Positions 10,835 through 20,980 of a stretch of DNA of 64,000 bases are shown here, piece by piece. The stretch is from positions 310,001 to 374,000 of the forward strand of contig CAJXYU010000003.1 in assembly GCA_913063155.1 (NCBI GenBank), given 5' to 3'. Position 1 is the first letter of the stretch. The number at the start of each line of letters is the position of its first letter. Source of the stretch: an uncultured Desulfovibrio sp. GTDB taxonomy: Bacteria; Desulfobacterota; Desulfovibrionia; Desulfovibrionales; Desulfovibrionaceae. The notes under the pieces are model-generated. The model was not told the DNA's origin. It was given only the letters and a program-made list of their open reading frames with translations, and made no database searches. Made by a program: the position numbers and the translations under genes.

Positions 10835-12613
10835 ATGAGCAACCAGCCCGAGACCCCGGAAAAGGGCAAGGACTTCATCCGCCAGACCATCGACAAGGAT
10901 CTTGAAAGCGGCGCATACGACGGCCGCGTACACACGCGGTTCCCGCCCGAGCCGAACGGCTATCTGCACATCGGGCACGCCAAGTCCATCTGCCTGAATT
11001 TCGGCGTTGCCCGCGACTACCAGGGCGAGTGCAACCTGCGCTTCGACGACACCAACCCGGTCAAGGAAGACACCGAGTACGTTGATTCCATCAAGGAAGA
11101 CGTGACGTGGCTCGGCTTCGACTGGGAAGACCGCCAGTTCTTCGCCTCGGACTACTACCAATTCTTCTACGACGTGGCGGAACTGTTCATCCGAATGGGC
11201 AAGGCCTACGTGGACCATCTTTCCGCGGACGAGATTCGCGAATACCGGGGCACTCTCAAGGCCCCCGGCAAGAACTCGCCCTACCGCGACCGCGGTGTCG
11301 AGGAGAACCTGGAACTGTTCCGGACCATGAAGGGCGGCGGCATGAAGGATGGCGAATGCGTGCTGCGGGCCAAGATCGACATGGCCGCGCCGAATATCGT
11401 GCTGCGCGATCCGACCATCTACCGCATCAAGCATGCCCACCACCACCGCACCGGCGACGCGTGGTCCATTTACCCCATGTACGATTTCGCCCACTGCCTG
11501 TCCGACGCGCACGAAGGCGTCACCCACTCCATCTGCACCTTGGAGTTCGAAAACAACCGGGCCCTGTACGACTGGGTGCTGGACACCCTCATGGAAGGCA
11601 TGAAGGACGCATCCCTGTTCGCCGAGAATCCCGAATTCCTTGAATTCCTGAAAAGCAAACCCGGCTTCAACGCCCGGCCGCACCAGTACGAATTCGCCCG
11701 CCTGAACATCACGGGCACCGTGCTCTCCAAGCGCAAGCTCATCCAACTGGTGCAGGAAGGACACGTGGACGGGTGGGACGATCCGCGCATGCCGACCATC
11801 TCCGGACTCCGACGCAGAGGATATACCCCGGAATCCATCCGCGACTTCTGTGACCGTATCGGCGTGGCCAAGGCGGACAGCACCGTGGAGCACGCCCTGC
11901 TGGAATCCTGCCTGCGCCAGGATCTCAACGAACGCGCTCCGCGTTACCTGGGCGTCATGAATCCCCTCAAGGTGGTCATCGAAAACTACCCAGAGGATCA
12001 GGTGGATGAATTCGAGATGCCGCTGCACCCCGAAGACGAATCCATGGGCTCCCGCGTGGTTCCCTTCTCCAAGGTCATCTACATCGAACGCGACGACTTC
12101 ATGGAAGAGCCGCCCAAGAAATTCTTCCGTCTCGGACCGGGCCGCGAAGTGCGTCTGCGGTTCGCCTACTATGTGACCTGCACGGACGTGATCAAGGACG
12201 AGAACGGCGAAATTGTGGAACTGCGCTGCACCTACGACCCGGAAACCCGGGGAGGCTGGTCAAAAGACGGACGCAAGATCAAAGGAACCCTGCACTGGGT
12301 TTCCGCCGAGCATGCCGCGCCCGCCGAAGTGCGCCTGTACAACAGCCTGTTCACTGTGGACAATCCCAATGCGGCGGAGGAAGGCAAGACCTTTGTCGAC
12401 TACATCAGCCCCGAGTCCAAGGAAGTGCTCACCGAATGCCTGGTGGAACCGGCCCTCAAGGAAATGAAGCCGGGCACCCACTTCCAGTTCGAGCGCACGG
12501 GCTATTTCTGCGCGGACCTGCGGGACCACACCCCGGGCGGCACGTTGGTCTTCAACCGCACCACCACCCTGCGCGACACCTGGGCCAAGATCCAGAAGCA
12601 GATGAAAAAGTAA
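10835..12613 (+). CDS. glnS: glutamine--tRNA ligase
   Basis: [23 protein letters not shown]...RFDDTNP...class I tRNA synthetase, GlnRS-type C-terminus. Confidence 0.95.
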   Translation: MSNQPETPEKGKDFIRQTIDKDLESGAYDGRVHTRFPPEPNGYLHIGHAKSICLNFGVARDYQGECNLRFDDTNPVKEDTEYVDSIKEDVTWLGFDWEDRQFFASDYYQFFYDVAELFIRMGKAYVDHLSADEIREYRGTLKAPGKNSPYRDRGVEENLELFRTMKGGGMKDGECVLRAKIDMAAPNIVLRDPTIYRIKHAHHHRTGDAWSIYPMYDFAHCLSDAHEGVTHSICTLEFENNRALYDWVLDTLMEGMKDASLFAENPEFLEFLKSKPGFNARPHQYEFARLNITGTVLSKRKLIQLVQEGHVDGWDDPRMPTISGLRRRGYTPESIRDFCDRIGVAKADSTVEHALLESCLRQDLNERAPRYLGVMNPLKVVIENYPEDQVDEFEMPLHPEDESMGSRVVPFSKVIYIERDDFMEEPPKKFFRLGPGREVRLRFAYYVTCTDVIKDENGEIVELRCTYDPETRGGWSKDGRKIKGTLHWVSAEHAAPAEVRLYNSLFTVDNPNAAEEGKTFVDYISPESKEVLTECLVEPALKEMKPGTHFQFERTGYFCADLRDHTPGGTLVFNRTTTLRDTWAKIQKQMKK

Positions 12614-12671
12614 TCAAAAGTCCAAACGAAAGGCCCGCCTTGAGCAAAAACGTTTTTCATAAATGTTGAAA

Positions 12672-12706
12672 AAAAATGGCCCCGACTTGGTCGGGGCCAT
12701 TTTCAT
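12672..12706 (+). terminator. Rho-independent terminator of glnS
   Basis: AATGGCCCCGA-CTTGG-TCGGGGCCATTTTC. Confidence 0.75.
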
Positions 12707-12772
12707 TAATATTCAGATGCATGGGTTTGGCTGCGAATTCAGCTGGATTGCTCCGGCAGCATGGAAGTTCCC

Positions 12773-13480
12773 CTATGCCGCCGTAATAAATGATTGAGCG
12801 ATGAAATATAGCCCAAGAAGTCCGATCACCCCGCCAGCCAGACGGCGAAACAGCATCCCACTACGTTGCCATGCCGAATTGGCAAACAGTTTCTTGACCA
12901 TGGCGGTCGAACCACCCGCCACGGCGATGGGGATACAGTGCCCTATACCAAAAAGCACGATGAAAATGACGCCGGTAAAAATTTTTTCTTGTACGGTGAT
13001 AATGGCAAGGATGGGGGCGATAAAGCCAAAAGTACACGACCCGGACAGAACTCCGTAGGCAAGCCCGATGATGAATGCTCCGAGCATGCCTTTCACTTTC
13101 AGCTTGGACATCATCCCGCCGGACATGGAGCACTTGGCCACGCCAAGCATATCCAAGGCGACCCAGATGAGTATCAGTCCCACTACGATTGTCCAATAGG
13201 CCCCTACATCACCAAGCATGCGACCAAGGAGAGAACAAATAGTGCCAATTACCGCAATGGTGATAAACAGACCGAAGGTAAAGAGAAGAGCATACATTGA
13301 AGCCTGTCTTCCCTCGATAATCCTATCCTGCCCTGCAACATACCCGACGATAAGCGGGATGGATGCCAGATGGCAGGGGCTGAACAAAACGCTGACCATG
13401 CCCCAAAGAAAGCATCCCAACGCTCCGAGCAACACCCCGCCCGTCATCCATTGATTGATAAGGATGAATATCTGGTCCAT
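12773..13480 (-). CDS. CcdA/DsbD-type cytochrome c biogenesis / thiol-disulfide transporter
   Basis: Multiple TM; LFSPCHLASIPLIVGYVAG and GSCTFGFIAPILAI. Confidence 0.8.
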   Translation of the reverse strand: MDQIFILINQWMTGGVLLGALGCFLWGMVSVLFSPCHLASIPLIVGYVAGQDRIIEGRQASMYALLFTFGLFITIAVIGTICSLLGRMLGDVGAYWTIVVGLILIWVALDMLGVAKCSMSGGMMSKLKVKGMLGAFIIGLAYGVLSGSCTFGFIAPILAIITVQEKIFTGVIFIVLFGIGHCIPIAVAGGSTAMVKKLFANSAWQRSGMLFRRLAGGVIGLLGLYFIAQSFITAA

Positions 13481-13486
13481 ACGAAA

Positions 13487-13909
13487 CTACTTGATGCCAA
13501 GTTGGGTCAACTTCGCAATGATGCTTTCCTTATCCAGAAAGCCCACGTGACGGTACCGTTCATTGCCCTGAGCGTCGTAGAAGATTTGTGTGGGTATCGT
13601 GCCGACACCGTATTTGGACGCTTCCTCTCGATGCTCCCACACGTCGATAAATGCGATTGCGACTCTCCCTTCGTATTCTTTAGACAACTCTTCAATTATC
13701 GGCGTCATCATCCTGCAGGGAATGCAGGAGTGAGCACCGATGTCCACCATGGTGACCATCCCCTCAACCGGTAACTTTTGGGGAGCACCGGAAATCAAAT
13801 CAGATGCCGAGACCGAAGTATCCTTTTTCTGCGCCTCACAGGGGGAAGCAGTAAGGGTCATGCCCACAAGAATCAAACAGCAGGCCAGAATCGTAATTTT
13901 TCTTACCAC
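13487..13909 (-). CDS. periplasmic thioredoxin-family protein
   Basis: Signal peptide; DIGAHSCIPCRMMTPIIEELSKEYEGRVAIAFIDV; GTIPTQIFYD. Confidence 0.9.
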   Translation of the reverse strand: MVRKITILACCLILVGMTLTASPCEAQKKDTSVSASDLISGAPQKLPVEGMVTMVDIGAHSCIPCRMMTPIIEELSKEYEGRVAIAFIDVWEHREEASKYGVGTIPTQIFYDAQGNERYRHVGFLDKESIIAKLTQLGIK

Positions 13910-13914
13910 GGATT

Positions 13915-14289
13915 TTATCCTTTGATGCGTTTGACTGCTTCCTCGACAACGATATTGATATGTTCCTGAGATGCCGGGGATTCCCCTTTTTTCAAACCGA
14001 GCGCATGGAGTTCAACATGCTCAAACTCCGAAAAACCAGCCTCCTCCAAAGTCTTGCGCGCACAGTTCAAAGGACAACCGTCAATGGCAATGATCTGGTC
14101 CGCGGCCTCGGTGCTTTTCACCATACCCGAAATTCGACCGCCGATCCCGGCCAGACAGAACATCTTGACCTTTCCCTGGCGAGATAATTCTCTGGCGGCC
14201 TGATCCGTCACTTCGCCGGCATCGGCGGCACCGGAACAAGAAAATACGAATTTCGGGGCTGTGCTACAGGAACAACTGCAAGTTGACAT
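13915..14289 (-). CDS. DGC-domain putative zinc-binding protein
   Basis: FSCSGAADAGEVTDQAARELSRQGKVKMFCLAGIGGRISGM...IDGCPLNCARKTLEEAG. Confidence 0.85.
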   Translation of the reverse strand: MSTCSCSCSTAPKFVFSCSGAADAGEVTDQAARELSRQGKVKMFCLAGIGGRISGMVKSTEAADQIIAIDGCPLNCARKTLEEAGFSEFEHVELHALGLKKGESPASQEHINIVVEEAVKRIKG

Positions 14290-14313
14290 GAGAGAATCTC
14301 CTTCTGTGAGAAT

Positions 14314-14544
14314 TTATTTCAACCAGTTGAGTACTTCTTTTTTACTAGGAGCCTTGCCGACAACCTTGACATCACCGTCTATGGCAACCGCCGGGGTTGA
14401 GAAAACCCCAAATGAAGCGATTTCCTGAAAATCGGTCACCTTGACGACTTCTGCGTCAACAGCAGCTTCGGTTACCGCTTCCTTGACGTTCCTTTCCGCT
14501 TCCGCACATTTAGGACAGCCTGGTCCCATCACCTGAATCTTCAT
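14314..14544 (-). CDS. small thioredoxin-family redox disulfide protein
   Basis: MKIQVMGPGCPKCAEAERNVKEAV...GVFSTPAVAIDGDVKVVGK. Confidence 0.9.
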   Translation of the reverse strand: MKIQVMGPGCPKCAEAERNVKEAVTEAAVDAEVVKVTDFQEIASFGVFSTPAVAIDGDVKVVGKAPSKKEVLNWLK

Positions 14545-14763
14545 AGCCTTCTCCTTATTTAGATACCTGCGTTGAACAAATAGACGACAAACAAAATGTC
14601 GTATCCGACAATACAGCGACGAATATTACGATCAGACGAGGGTTGAATACAATTGATATTCTCTTTGGATGCGGCCCCCTGCAATACTCCACCTGTATGG
14701 TTGAACGACATGCTCTCAAATTTATCATTTGGCATATTCGCCAACTGTTTGCAAAAAAAAAGA

Positions 14764-15084
14764 TCAACGCTTGTTAGCTTCAACCACAGATTCTATACAA
14801 TGAAAAAAATTTAGTATACACGGCACCTTAAGGCGATAATAGACTTGTTTTCCGCGGCGCTCGTCCTCCACAAGACCGGCTTTTTTCAGAACAGCTAAAT
14901 GCTTGGAGACGGTGGACATATCATACCCCACAAGTTCCTGAAGGTCACAAACGCAACGTTCCCCGCGCGAAAGCTCATCGATTATCATAAGCCTTGACGC
15001 GTGGGCCATGGCCTTCATAACCCTGGCACGCTCTTCAAACTGTTGTGGCATGATAATTTCTGAGTGCATTTCCTGACTCATCAT
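14764..15084 (-). CDS. ArsR-family transcriptional regulator
   Basis: [52 protein letters not shown]. Confidence 0.92.
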   Translation of the reverse strand: MMSQEMHSEIIMPQQFEERARVMKAMAHASRLMIIDELSRGERCVCDLQELVGYDMSTVSKHLAVLKKAGLVEDERRGKQVYYRLKVPCILNFFHCIESVVEANKR

Positions 15085-15095
15085 TTGACAATAAT

Positions 15096-15140
15096 ACCAA
15101 ATAAACTGAATATCAAGTATTGGGTATACTCATATTTGGT
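15096..15140. promoter_or_regulatory. candidate ArsR operator (nested inverted repeats)
   Basis: ATATCAAGTAT(15110-15120)-TGGGT-ATACTCATAT(15126-15135), plus flanking ACCAAATA(15096-15103)/TATTTGGT(15133-15140). Confidence 0.5.
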
Positions 15141-15365
15141 CTGCCCGATCCTTTTAGATCGCTGCTCGGCAGAAACCGCAAAACAAAGCTCAAAGACACG
15201 TCGTAGTTTCCGTCACATTCCCTACGGTGCAACATTGGCGCGCTCTCATTTATGGCAGTTGGGCCTTGAGCGGACCTTTCTTTGGTTCAGCAAATTCACT
15301 TTCCGGATAACGACGACAATAAAGGCGGGGAAAATCACTCAGTTCACATTCGCTAACGATCGCCT

Positions 15366-15743
15366 TTACTCCGCCGACGCATTCCTGCCCTGCCTCTCCT
15401 TGATTATCTGAATGATTTCCCGGTTGAAAGCGCATTCACAAAAGGCGTCGCAGCGCCCCAATTCATTCTTGTCCAGACAATATCCCGGGCAATCCTCTTT
15501 TCCGGTTCTCCTCTCGCTGTGTCTTTTCCCATGGTACAGGCTGAAGAAACTCTTGGCTTCCACCGCAAGCGTGGAACGGCAATCCGGTTTCATATGCGTA
15601 AAATAGAACAGACTCCATTCAAGACGCTCGAAATCCGCCAGGTAACCGTTTATCACGAGATCGGGGTCTGAGATGAAATCCTCAAGAGTCTCCCACCTTG
15701 TGGAACACATGGGACAAATTCTGAACGCATCATTGTCGGGCAT
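15366..15743 (-). CDS. hypothetical cysteine-rich protein
   Basis: MPDNDAFRICPMCSTRWETLEDFISDPDLVINGYLADFE...CPGYCLDKNELGRCDAFCEC; GGAGG upstream of ATG at 15743. Confidence 0.7.
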   Translation of the reverse strand: MPDNDAFRICPMCSTRWETLEDFISDPDLVINGYLADFERLEWSLFYFTHMKPDCRSTLAVEAKSFFSLYHGKRHSERRTGKEDCPGYCLDKNELGRCDAFCECAFNREIIQIIKERQGRNASAE

Positions 15744-15826
15744 CGGTGGTCCCTCCGGCTTGAGAGGTTTTGCCGGAATCATACGATAGACACGAAAATA
15801 AACAATTAGAAGCCGCAATGTGCCGG

Positions 15827-16330
15827 CTATGCGGTGTGCCGTCCGCTTTCCCGTTTCCATTCGGCAACCATGTCGCGCACCTGATCGATCATGGGGGAAT
15901 CCTGCTTGTAATGTTCCGCAAACACGTGCAAATAGGTGGCCCCGCGCGGGGTGAACAACCCTTTCACACGACACCAGTGCGGATCCAGGGCCTCCACGAA
16001 ATGATCGAGCATGGTGTTGGCAATGGTTTCCATAAACGACTGGTGATTCCTGTACGCGCCCATGTACAACTTGAAGCTCTTGGACTCGACGATGCTCTTG
16101 TCCGGAATATACTCGACCACGATAGTAGCGAAATCCGGCTGGCCGGTCTTCGGGCACAGGGAGGTGTACTCGGGGAATTCGATACTCACGATATACGGGC
16201 GATCCGGATAATTGTTCGGAAAGATTTCCAAAATTCCGACATGGGGGCCTTCCGTCACATACGTGGTCTCTCCGCCCTGCCCGAGGGTTTTCAGGTGATC
16301 CGTCTTGTCTTGGCTTTTCGTTCTTGTCAT
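15827..16330 (-). CDS. queF: NADPH-dependent 7-cyano-7-deazaguanine reductase (preQ0 reductase)
   Basis: EFPEYTSLCPKTGQPDFATIVVEYIPDKSIVESKSFKLYMGAYRNHQSFMETI. Confidence 0.95.
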   Translation of the reverse strand: MTRTKSQDKTDHLKTLGQGGETTYVTEGPHVGILEIFPNNYPDRPYIVSIEFPEYTSLCPKTGQPDFATIVVEYIPDKSIVESKSFKLYMGAYRNHQSFMETIANTMLDHFVEALDPHWCRVKGLFTPRGATYLHVFAEHYKQDSPMIDQVRDMVAEWKRESGRHTA

Positions 16331-16488
16331 TTTCAGCTCCTTGGAATGGTCGCGCATTTTGACTTTTACGGTCACGGATGGCAAGTGTCGGATCGCTTGG
16401 CAATGGAACCGCCCGGGTCTTTTCGCCCGCCAGCGGAAGCTTACGCACAACACCTTTCGGACTGTTCATCCATGAGGAGAAACGTACA

Positions 16489-17133
16489 ATGGACACTTTC
16501 GAACGTAGGGCCCATACCCTGCTTGTCGGCCTGTTCCTGGGCGGACTGGTCAGCGCCGCCATCATTTCCAGCAAAATCATCACCATCTTCGGCGTTGCGG
16601 TGCCCGCCGGGGTGCTGGCCTATTCGATCACCTTTGCGGTGTCGGACATCGTAGGCGAGCTATGGGGACCGGAACGGGCCACCGACATGGTCGTGGCCGG
16701 TTTCGCAAGCCTCATCTGCGCCACCCTTCTCTGTTGGCTGGCCGTGCAGTGGCCGGCCGCCGGTTTCTGGACCAACCAAAAAGCCTTCGCCAGCGTCATC
16801 GGCAGCACGCCGCGCATAGTGGGCGCCTCACTGCTGGCATACGCGGTCAGCCAGAAGCATGATGTCTGGCTTTTCCATCTGCTGAAACGAAAATCATCCG
16901 GCCGCGCCCTGTGGCTGAGGAACAACCTCTCCACCGCCCTTTCCCAGCTCATGGACTCCGCCATCTTCATCACCGTGGCCTTCTGGGGCAGTCTGCCCGT
17001 TGGCGAACTCATCCTCGGCCAATGGGCCATAAAGCTGCTGATCGGCTTCTTGGATACCCCGGTGGTATACGCCGCCGTCGGACTGATCCGGTGGCGGACA
17101 ACCACTCCCACTGCATTGCATGCGCAGGCTTAA
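16489..17133 (+). CDS. yhhQ: queuosine precursor transporter (COG1738, YhhQ-type)
   Basis: ISSKIITIFGVAVPAGVLAYSITFAVSDIVGELWGPERATDMV. Confidence 0.88.
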   Translation: MDTFERRAHTLLVGLFLGGLVSAAIISSKIITIFGVAVPAGVLAYSITFAVSDIVGELWGPERATDMVVAGFASLICATLLCWLAVQWPAAGFWTNQKAFASVIGSTPRIVGASLLAYAVSQKHDVWLFHLLKRKSSGRALWLRNNLSTALSQLMDSAIFITVAFWGSLPVGELILGQWAIKLLIGFLDTPVVYAAVGLIRWRTTTPTALHAQA

Positions 17134-17156
17134 AAAACCTGCCGCAGAAACGAAGA

Positions 17157-17194
17157 AAAGAAGGCTCTGCCGAAAGGCAGAGCCTTCTTTTCTT
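17157..17194. terminator. bidirectional terminator
   Basis: AAGAAGGCTCTGC-CGAAAG-GCAGAGCCTTCTTTT between convergent genes. Confidence 0.8.
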
Positions 17195-17208
17195 CACACT
17201 CCTGTTCA

Positions 17209-19230
17209 TCAGGCGCGCATTTCCTGGATAAGCTGATCCAGTTCCCCGGCCAGACGGGCGAGTTCCGAGACCGCCTCGGCGGATCCGTTCATGATGCGGG
17301 CCGTTTCCATGGCGATGTTGTTGATCTCGTCCGTGGAACGGTTGATCTGCTCGGTGGTGGCGGACTGCTGTTCCGAAGCCGTGGCGATGGAACGGACATC
17401 GTCGGCGGAACGCTGTACCAACTCCACGATGGCCTGAAGGGTTTCGCCGGACTGCCCGGCCAGGTGGGTGCTGGCCTCCACGGCGGCCGAGGCGGCTTCC
17501 GTGCCTTCTATATTTATATTGATGGAATCCAAAATGGTGCCGATGGCGTTGCCGACCTCACTGGTGGCGCCCTGGGTTCGTTCCGCCAACTTGCGCACCT
17601 CGTCGGCCACCACGGCGAATCCGCGCCCGGCCTCCCCGGCGCGGGCAGCCTCGATGGCCGCGTTCAGGGCCAAAAGGTTGGTCTGGTCCGCAATCTCGTT
17701 GATCACCTGCACGACCTGCTTGATGGATTCGGCATGCTCGCCCAGGTCGGCCATGTTGCCCTTCAGGGTTGCAGCCTGTTCCTGCACCTTCCTGATGGCC
17801 TCGATGGATTGGACCACCACGTCCGCCCCCTCCAAGGCGTGAGCCTTGGCGTCGTCCGCCCCCTCGGCGGCCTGAGAAGCGCTACGGGCGATCTCGATGA
17901 CCGAGGCGCTCATCTGCTCCATGGCCGACGAGGTCTCTTCGGTGCGCTGGCGCTGCACTTCGGAACCGGTGCTGGCCTCGTCCACCTGGGCGGACAATTC
18001 CTCGGCCGCCGCGGCCAGAGAGGAAGCGATGGTCACGGCCTGCTCGGCCACATGGGCGATCTTCTCGTTCTGGCGCAATACCTCGGCTTGCTGCCGCTTG
18101 ATTTCAGTCAGGTCCGTATACAGGGTAAAGGCGCCTATGAGCTCGCCGTCCAAGTCGAAAAGCGGCGCGGTGTCGATCTTCAAATGACGGATTTCGTCCC
18201 GGCGGGTCCGCATGTCACGCTCAAGACCCAGTTCCGGTGTGCGATCGCGCTGGCATCGGGCCGTGGCCATATCCTCCCGCCTTTCATTGAACAGGAACTC
18301 ATCCACCCGCGTGCCGAAATAGTCCCCGGGCCTGCCGGAAATCTGGAGCAGGTCCAGCAACGGCTGGTTCACGAAGGAGATGCGCAGATCCGTGTCCGAA
18401 ACAATGAACGGCGTGGTCATGCTGTTGAGAATACCGTCCGAAAAGCCGAGCTTGGTCTTGAGTTCGCCCACCATACCGCCCAGATTCCGGGAAAGTTGCC
18501 AGAGTTCGTCCGCCCCCTGGACGCTGAAGTCCGTGCCGTAATCGCCCTCCATGACCCTGTCGCTGGCCCGGGCGATGTGCAGAAGCCGATTGATGACGGA
18601 CCTGCGTACGAAAAAGAGCACGGCCGCCACCAGCACCACCATGCCGACCACGGACATGCCGATGCCGGTCAGCGTGTTGGCATCGATATGGGCGATGCTG
18701 CCGCTCACATCCTGAATGACGATCATTTCGCCAAGGATGGGCTCGGAAGCGCCATGGCAATGATGGCACGACTTGGTGTTCCGCACGGACATGACACGGG
18801 CGAAAAACTCCTTGCCGTTGTCGCTGAAACGGATGTTGTCCGCCCCGGCCTCCTCAAGGCCCTTTTCCATCACGGCCAGAAGCCCATCATCGGTCCTGAC
18901 CGCGCTGAAGTCCTTGCGCACCGCGCCCAAGTCAGTACTGTAGGTGATGTTGCCCTTGTAATTGGTCATGTACAAAGCCACATCCCGATACTCCCTGGCC
19001 AGAAACGCAAACTGATCCTTGGTGCCCTCGTCGTCGCCCACCACCATGGGTTTCTCGATGGCATGACGCATGAGCCGGGAGACCCGTGTCATGTTGACGT
19101 CGAGTTGTTCCATGAATTCACTGTACTGCTCTCGGGCGTTGACAGCGGTGATGAAAGCGAAGACCACCACGGCAATGGCGGTCAAGAGAATGGAAATCTT
19201 GACGTTGAGATGCTTTTTGAACCAATCCAT
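17209..19230 (-). CDS. methyl-accepting chemotaxis protein with periplasmic c-type heme motif and PAS domain
   Basis: [14 protein letters not shown] (CxxCH) before second TM; MCP tip [41 protein letters not shown]. Confidence 0.92.
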   Translation of the reverse strand: MDWFKKHLNVKISILLTAIAVVVFAFITAVNAREQYSEFMEQLDVNMTRVSRLMRHAIEKPMVVGDDEGTKDQFAFLAREYRDVALYMTNYKGNITYSTDLGAVRKDFSAVRTDDGLLAVMEKGLEEAGADNIRFSDNGKEFFARVMSVRNTKSCHHCHGASEPILGEMIVIQDVSGSIAHIDANTLTGIGMSVVGMVVLVAAVLFFVRRSVINRLLHIARASDRVMEGDYGTDFSVQGADELWQLSRNLGGMVGELKTKLGFSDGILNSMTTPFIVSDTDLRISFVNQPLLDLLQISGRPGDYFGTRVDEFLFNERREDMATARCQRDRTPELGLERDMRTRRDEIRHLKIDTAPLFDLDGELIGAFTLYTDLTEIKRQQAEVLRQNEKIAHVAEQAVTIASSLAAAAEELSAQVDEASTGSEVQRQRTEETSSAMEQMSASVIEIARSASQAAEGADDAKAHALEGADVVVQSIEAIRKVQEQAATLKGNMADLGEHAESIKQVVQVINEIADQTNLLALNAAIEAARAGEAGRGFAVVADEVRKLAERTQGATSEVGNAIGTILDSININIEGTEAASAAVEASTHLAGQSGETLQAIVELVQRSADDVRSIATASEQQSATTEQINRSTDEINNIAMETARIMNGSAEAVSELARLAGELDQLIQEMRA

Positions 19231-19242
19231 GGGGACGACCTC

Positions 19243-19701
19243 CTAATGCGCGCCGCTGAACATCAGCGGCCTGAAGTTGAAGTCGCCCATCCGCTCTTCG
19301 TTGTGGCAGACCTTGCAGTCCTTCACGACCGGAGTGCGTCTGATCAGTTCCGGATCACCGTCCTCGGCATGCAGAGCCCCTGGACCATGGCAGGTTTCGC
19401 AGCCCACGTCGGCCATTTCCGGCGTGGTTTCGTAACTGACAAAGCCTCCGGGCTTGCCGTATCCGGTGGTATGGCATTCAAAGCACTTTTCCGCCTCGTG
19501 AGGCTTGAGATCGGAAAGCATGATCTTCACGCTGTTCCAGGAATGTGCCTTTTTTGAATACTTCTCGTAGCTTGAATACTGCTCCTCATGACATTCCGCG
19601 CATTGCCCGGAGCCGATGAATCTGGGCTCCTGAGCAAATGCAGCTCCTGCCGACAGCCCAACCACAGCCGCCAGCAGGATGCACGCACACCTACTCGACA
19701 T
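19243..19701 (-). CDS. tetraheme cytochrome c family protein (cytochrome c554-like)
   Basis: Signal peptide plus four CxxCH: CAECH, CFECH, CETCH, CKVCH. Confidence 0.85.
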   Translation of the reverse strand: MSSRCACILLAAVVGLSAGAAFAQEPRFIGSGQCAECHEEQYSSYEKYSKKAHSWNSVKIMLSDLKPHEAEKCFECHTTGYGKPGGFVSYETTPEMADVGCETCHGPGALHAEDGDPELIRRTPVVKDCKVCHNEERMGDFNFRPLMFSGAH

Positions 19702-19924
19702 ACAACCCCCGATTGTTTTTGCCGCCATCCCTCAATGGGGCAAGACTCACCGCACGTCTGCGATGAAAATACACATAAGGTTTAATTCCTATATATATTA
19801 TACGAAAAGGTCAACAACAGTAGATTTTCCAACATGTTCCGAGAGCACTTTCTCCCAGGTGCTCCGAAAACGCCGCTTCTTCAGGTGCTCGTGAAAAATT
19901 TACACATAAAATATAATTTAGCCC

Positions 19925-19983
19925 TTGACATTGATTGATCGATCAATATATTCATTTTTCAGAGATTGATTGACGAATCAATC
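19925..19983 (+). promoter_or_regulatory. TetR promoter with twin operators
   Basis: -35 TTGACA 19925-19930, 16-bp spacer, -10 TATATT 19947-19952; palindromes ATTGATCGATCAAT 19934-19947 and GATTGATT-gacg-AATCAATC 19964-19983. Confidence 0.65.
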
Positions 19984-20016
19984 GTCTCAGTCCGCTATAA
20001 AGGAAACGGCACGAAG

Positions 20017-20601
20017 ATGACGAAGAAAGACGCAATACTAGTGGCAGCGCAAGAGGCATTTGGTGAGCTTGGTTATTCAGGCACCACCATGAAAGACGTC
20101 TCCATGCGGGCCAATGTGTCTTTCGGTCTGGTCTCCCACTATTTTGGCAATAAACATGATTTGTTCCTTGCCGCTGGATTCGACGTGGTAGACCGCCTCA
20201 TCACAATCCTGAGACAAGCGACAGCGAGTGGAGCCAGCGGACTGGATGCGATCGAAAAATACATGATCGCGTATTTCGACTTCACCATCGAGCACCGGAC
20301 GACATTCCCGGTACTCCTGCGTTGCTCACCGTTCAGCCACATTGAGCCGGGTGTGGATGCGAGCAAGGTTGCAGTCAAGTTTCAGGACATGATCGATGCC
20401 TTGCGCGAGGCCGTTGCCCGAGGCATCGAAGATGGAACCATCAGGGAGGTCGCCATGGAGGAAACAGCCCTGATTATTTACGGCAATATCATCGGCGCCG
20501 TGAGAACCAAGCTCCTCACCCCTTACGACACCGACGAGATATATGCCGAAACCCTCAGGCACATTTTGCGCAGTCTCCGATGCAGCTCCTCGGCATCATA
20601 G
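20017..20601 (+). CDS. TetR/AcrR family transcriptional regulator
   Basis: KDAILVAAQEAFGELGYSGTTMKDVSMRANVSFGLVSHYFGNKHDLF. Confidence 0.93.
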   Translation: MTKKDAILVAAQEAFGELGYSGTTMKDVSMRANVSFGLVSHYFGNKHDLFLAAGFDVVDRLITILRQATASGASGLDAIEKYMIAYFDFTIEHRTTFPVLLRCSPFSHIEPGVDASKVAVKFQDMIDALREAVARGIEDGTIREVAMEETALIIYGNIIGAVRTKLLTPYDTDEIYAETLRHILRSLRCSSSAS

Positions 20602-20652
20602 GGACGCAAGACAGCCTGGGGAGATAGACGACACCTACGTCACCCTTGGTTG

Positions 20653-20860
20653 CGGAAAACAAAGAGTTTTCCGGAGCCGTCTGAGGAAGATCGACACTCC
20701 TCCTCAGAATTGAACCGGGTCGGACACCACCTCCGACGGGATGCAGGATTGGACCGCAAACTGAACCTGCCCCAGACGTCCGCCCGAACGAGCCCGGAAG
20801 GTTCGCCCATCGACCGGGTATGCAGCAAGGGGGCCGCGAAAGCGGCCCCCTTGGCCTGTT
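20653..20860 (+). ncRNA. candidate structured non-coding region ending in a GC-rich hairpin
   Basis: Serial hairpins: CGGAAAAC-aaaga-GTTTTCCG, CTGAGGA...TCCTCAG, GTCGGA...TCCGAC, GGGGGCCGC-gaaa-GCGGCCCCC then TTGGCCTGTTTTC. Confidence 0.3.
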
Positions 20861-20980
20861 TTCTGGGGCCTCGCCTCTTCCCCACCAGCCGATCTAAAGC
20901 GTTCATGCAACACATCCTCCAAAAACTATCTCTTTAAATTCAATGCATTAACAACAATCTTAACACTTTATTTATATTCG

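Noticed and set aside
14555-14783. 70-74 aa minus ORFs between ArsR and thioredoxin
   Set aside because: AT-rich intergenic, overlap the ArsR 3' end, no motif.
15064-15411. 115-aa plus ORF over the ArsR operator region
   Set aside because: Overlaps operator and ArsR start, no motif, no convincing RBS.
16331-16488. preQ1 riboswitch upstream of queF/yhhQ
   Set aside because: I looked for preQ1-I/II-like sequence and found no convincing match; needs cmsearch.
15366-16586. 406-aa minus ORF covering queF
   Set aside because: Only the last 125 aa (15366-15743) look real; the rest is an alternate frame across queF.
20602-20640. GGGACGCAAGACAGCC reminiscent of a GEMM (c-di-GMP) riboswitch core
   Set aside because: The conserved upstream half and receptor helix are absent; segment directly follows the tetR stop.
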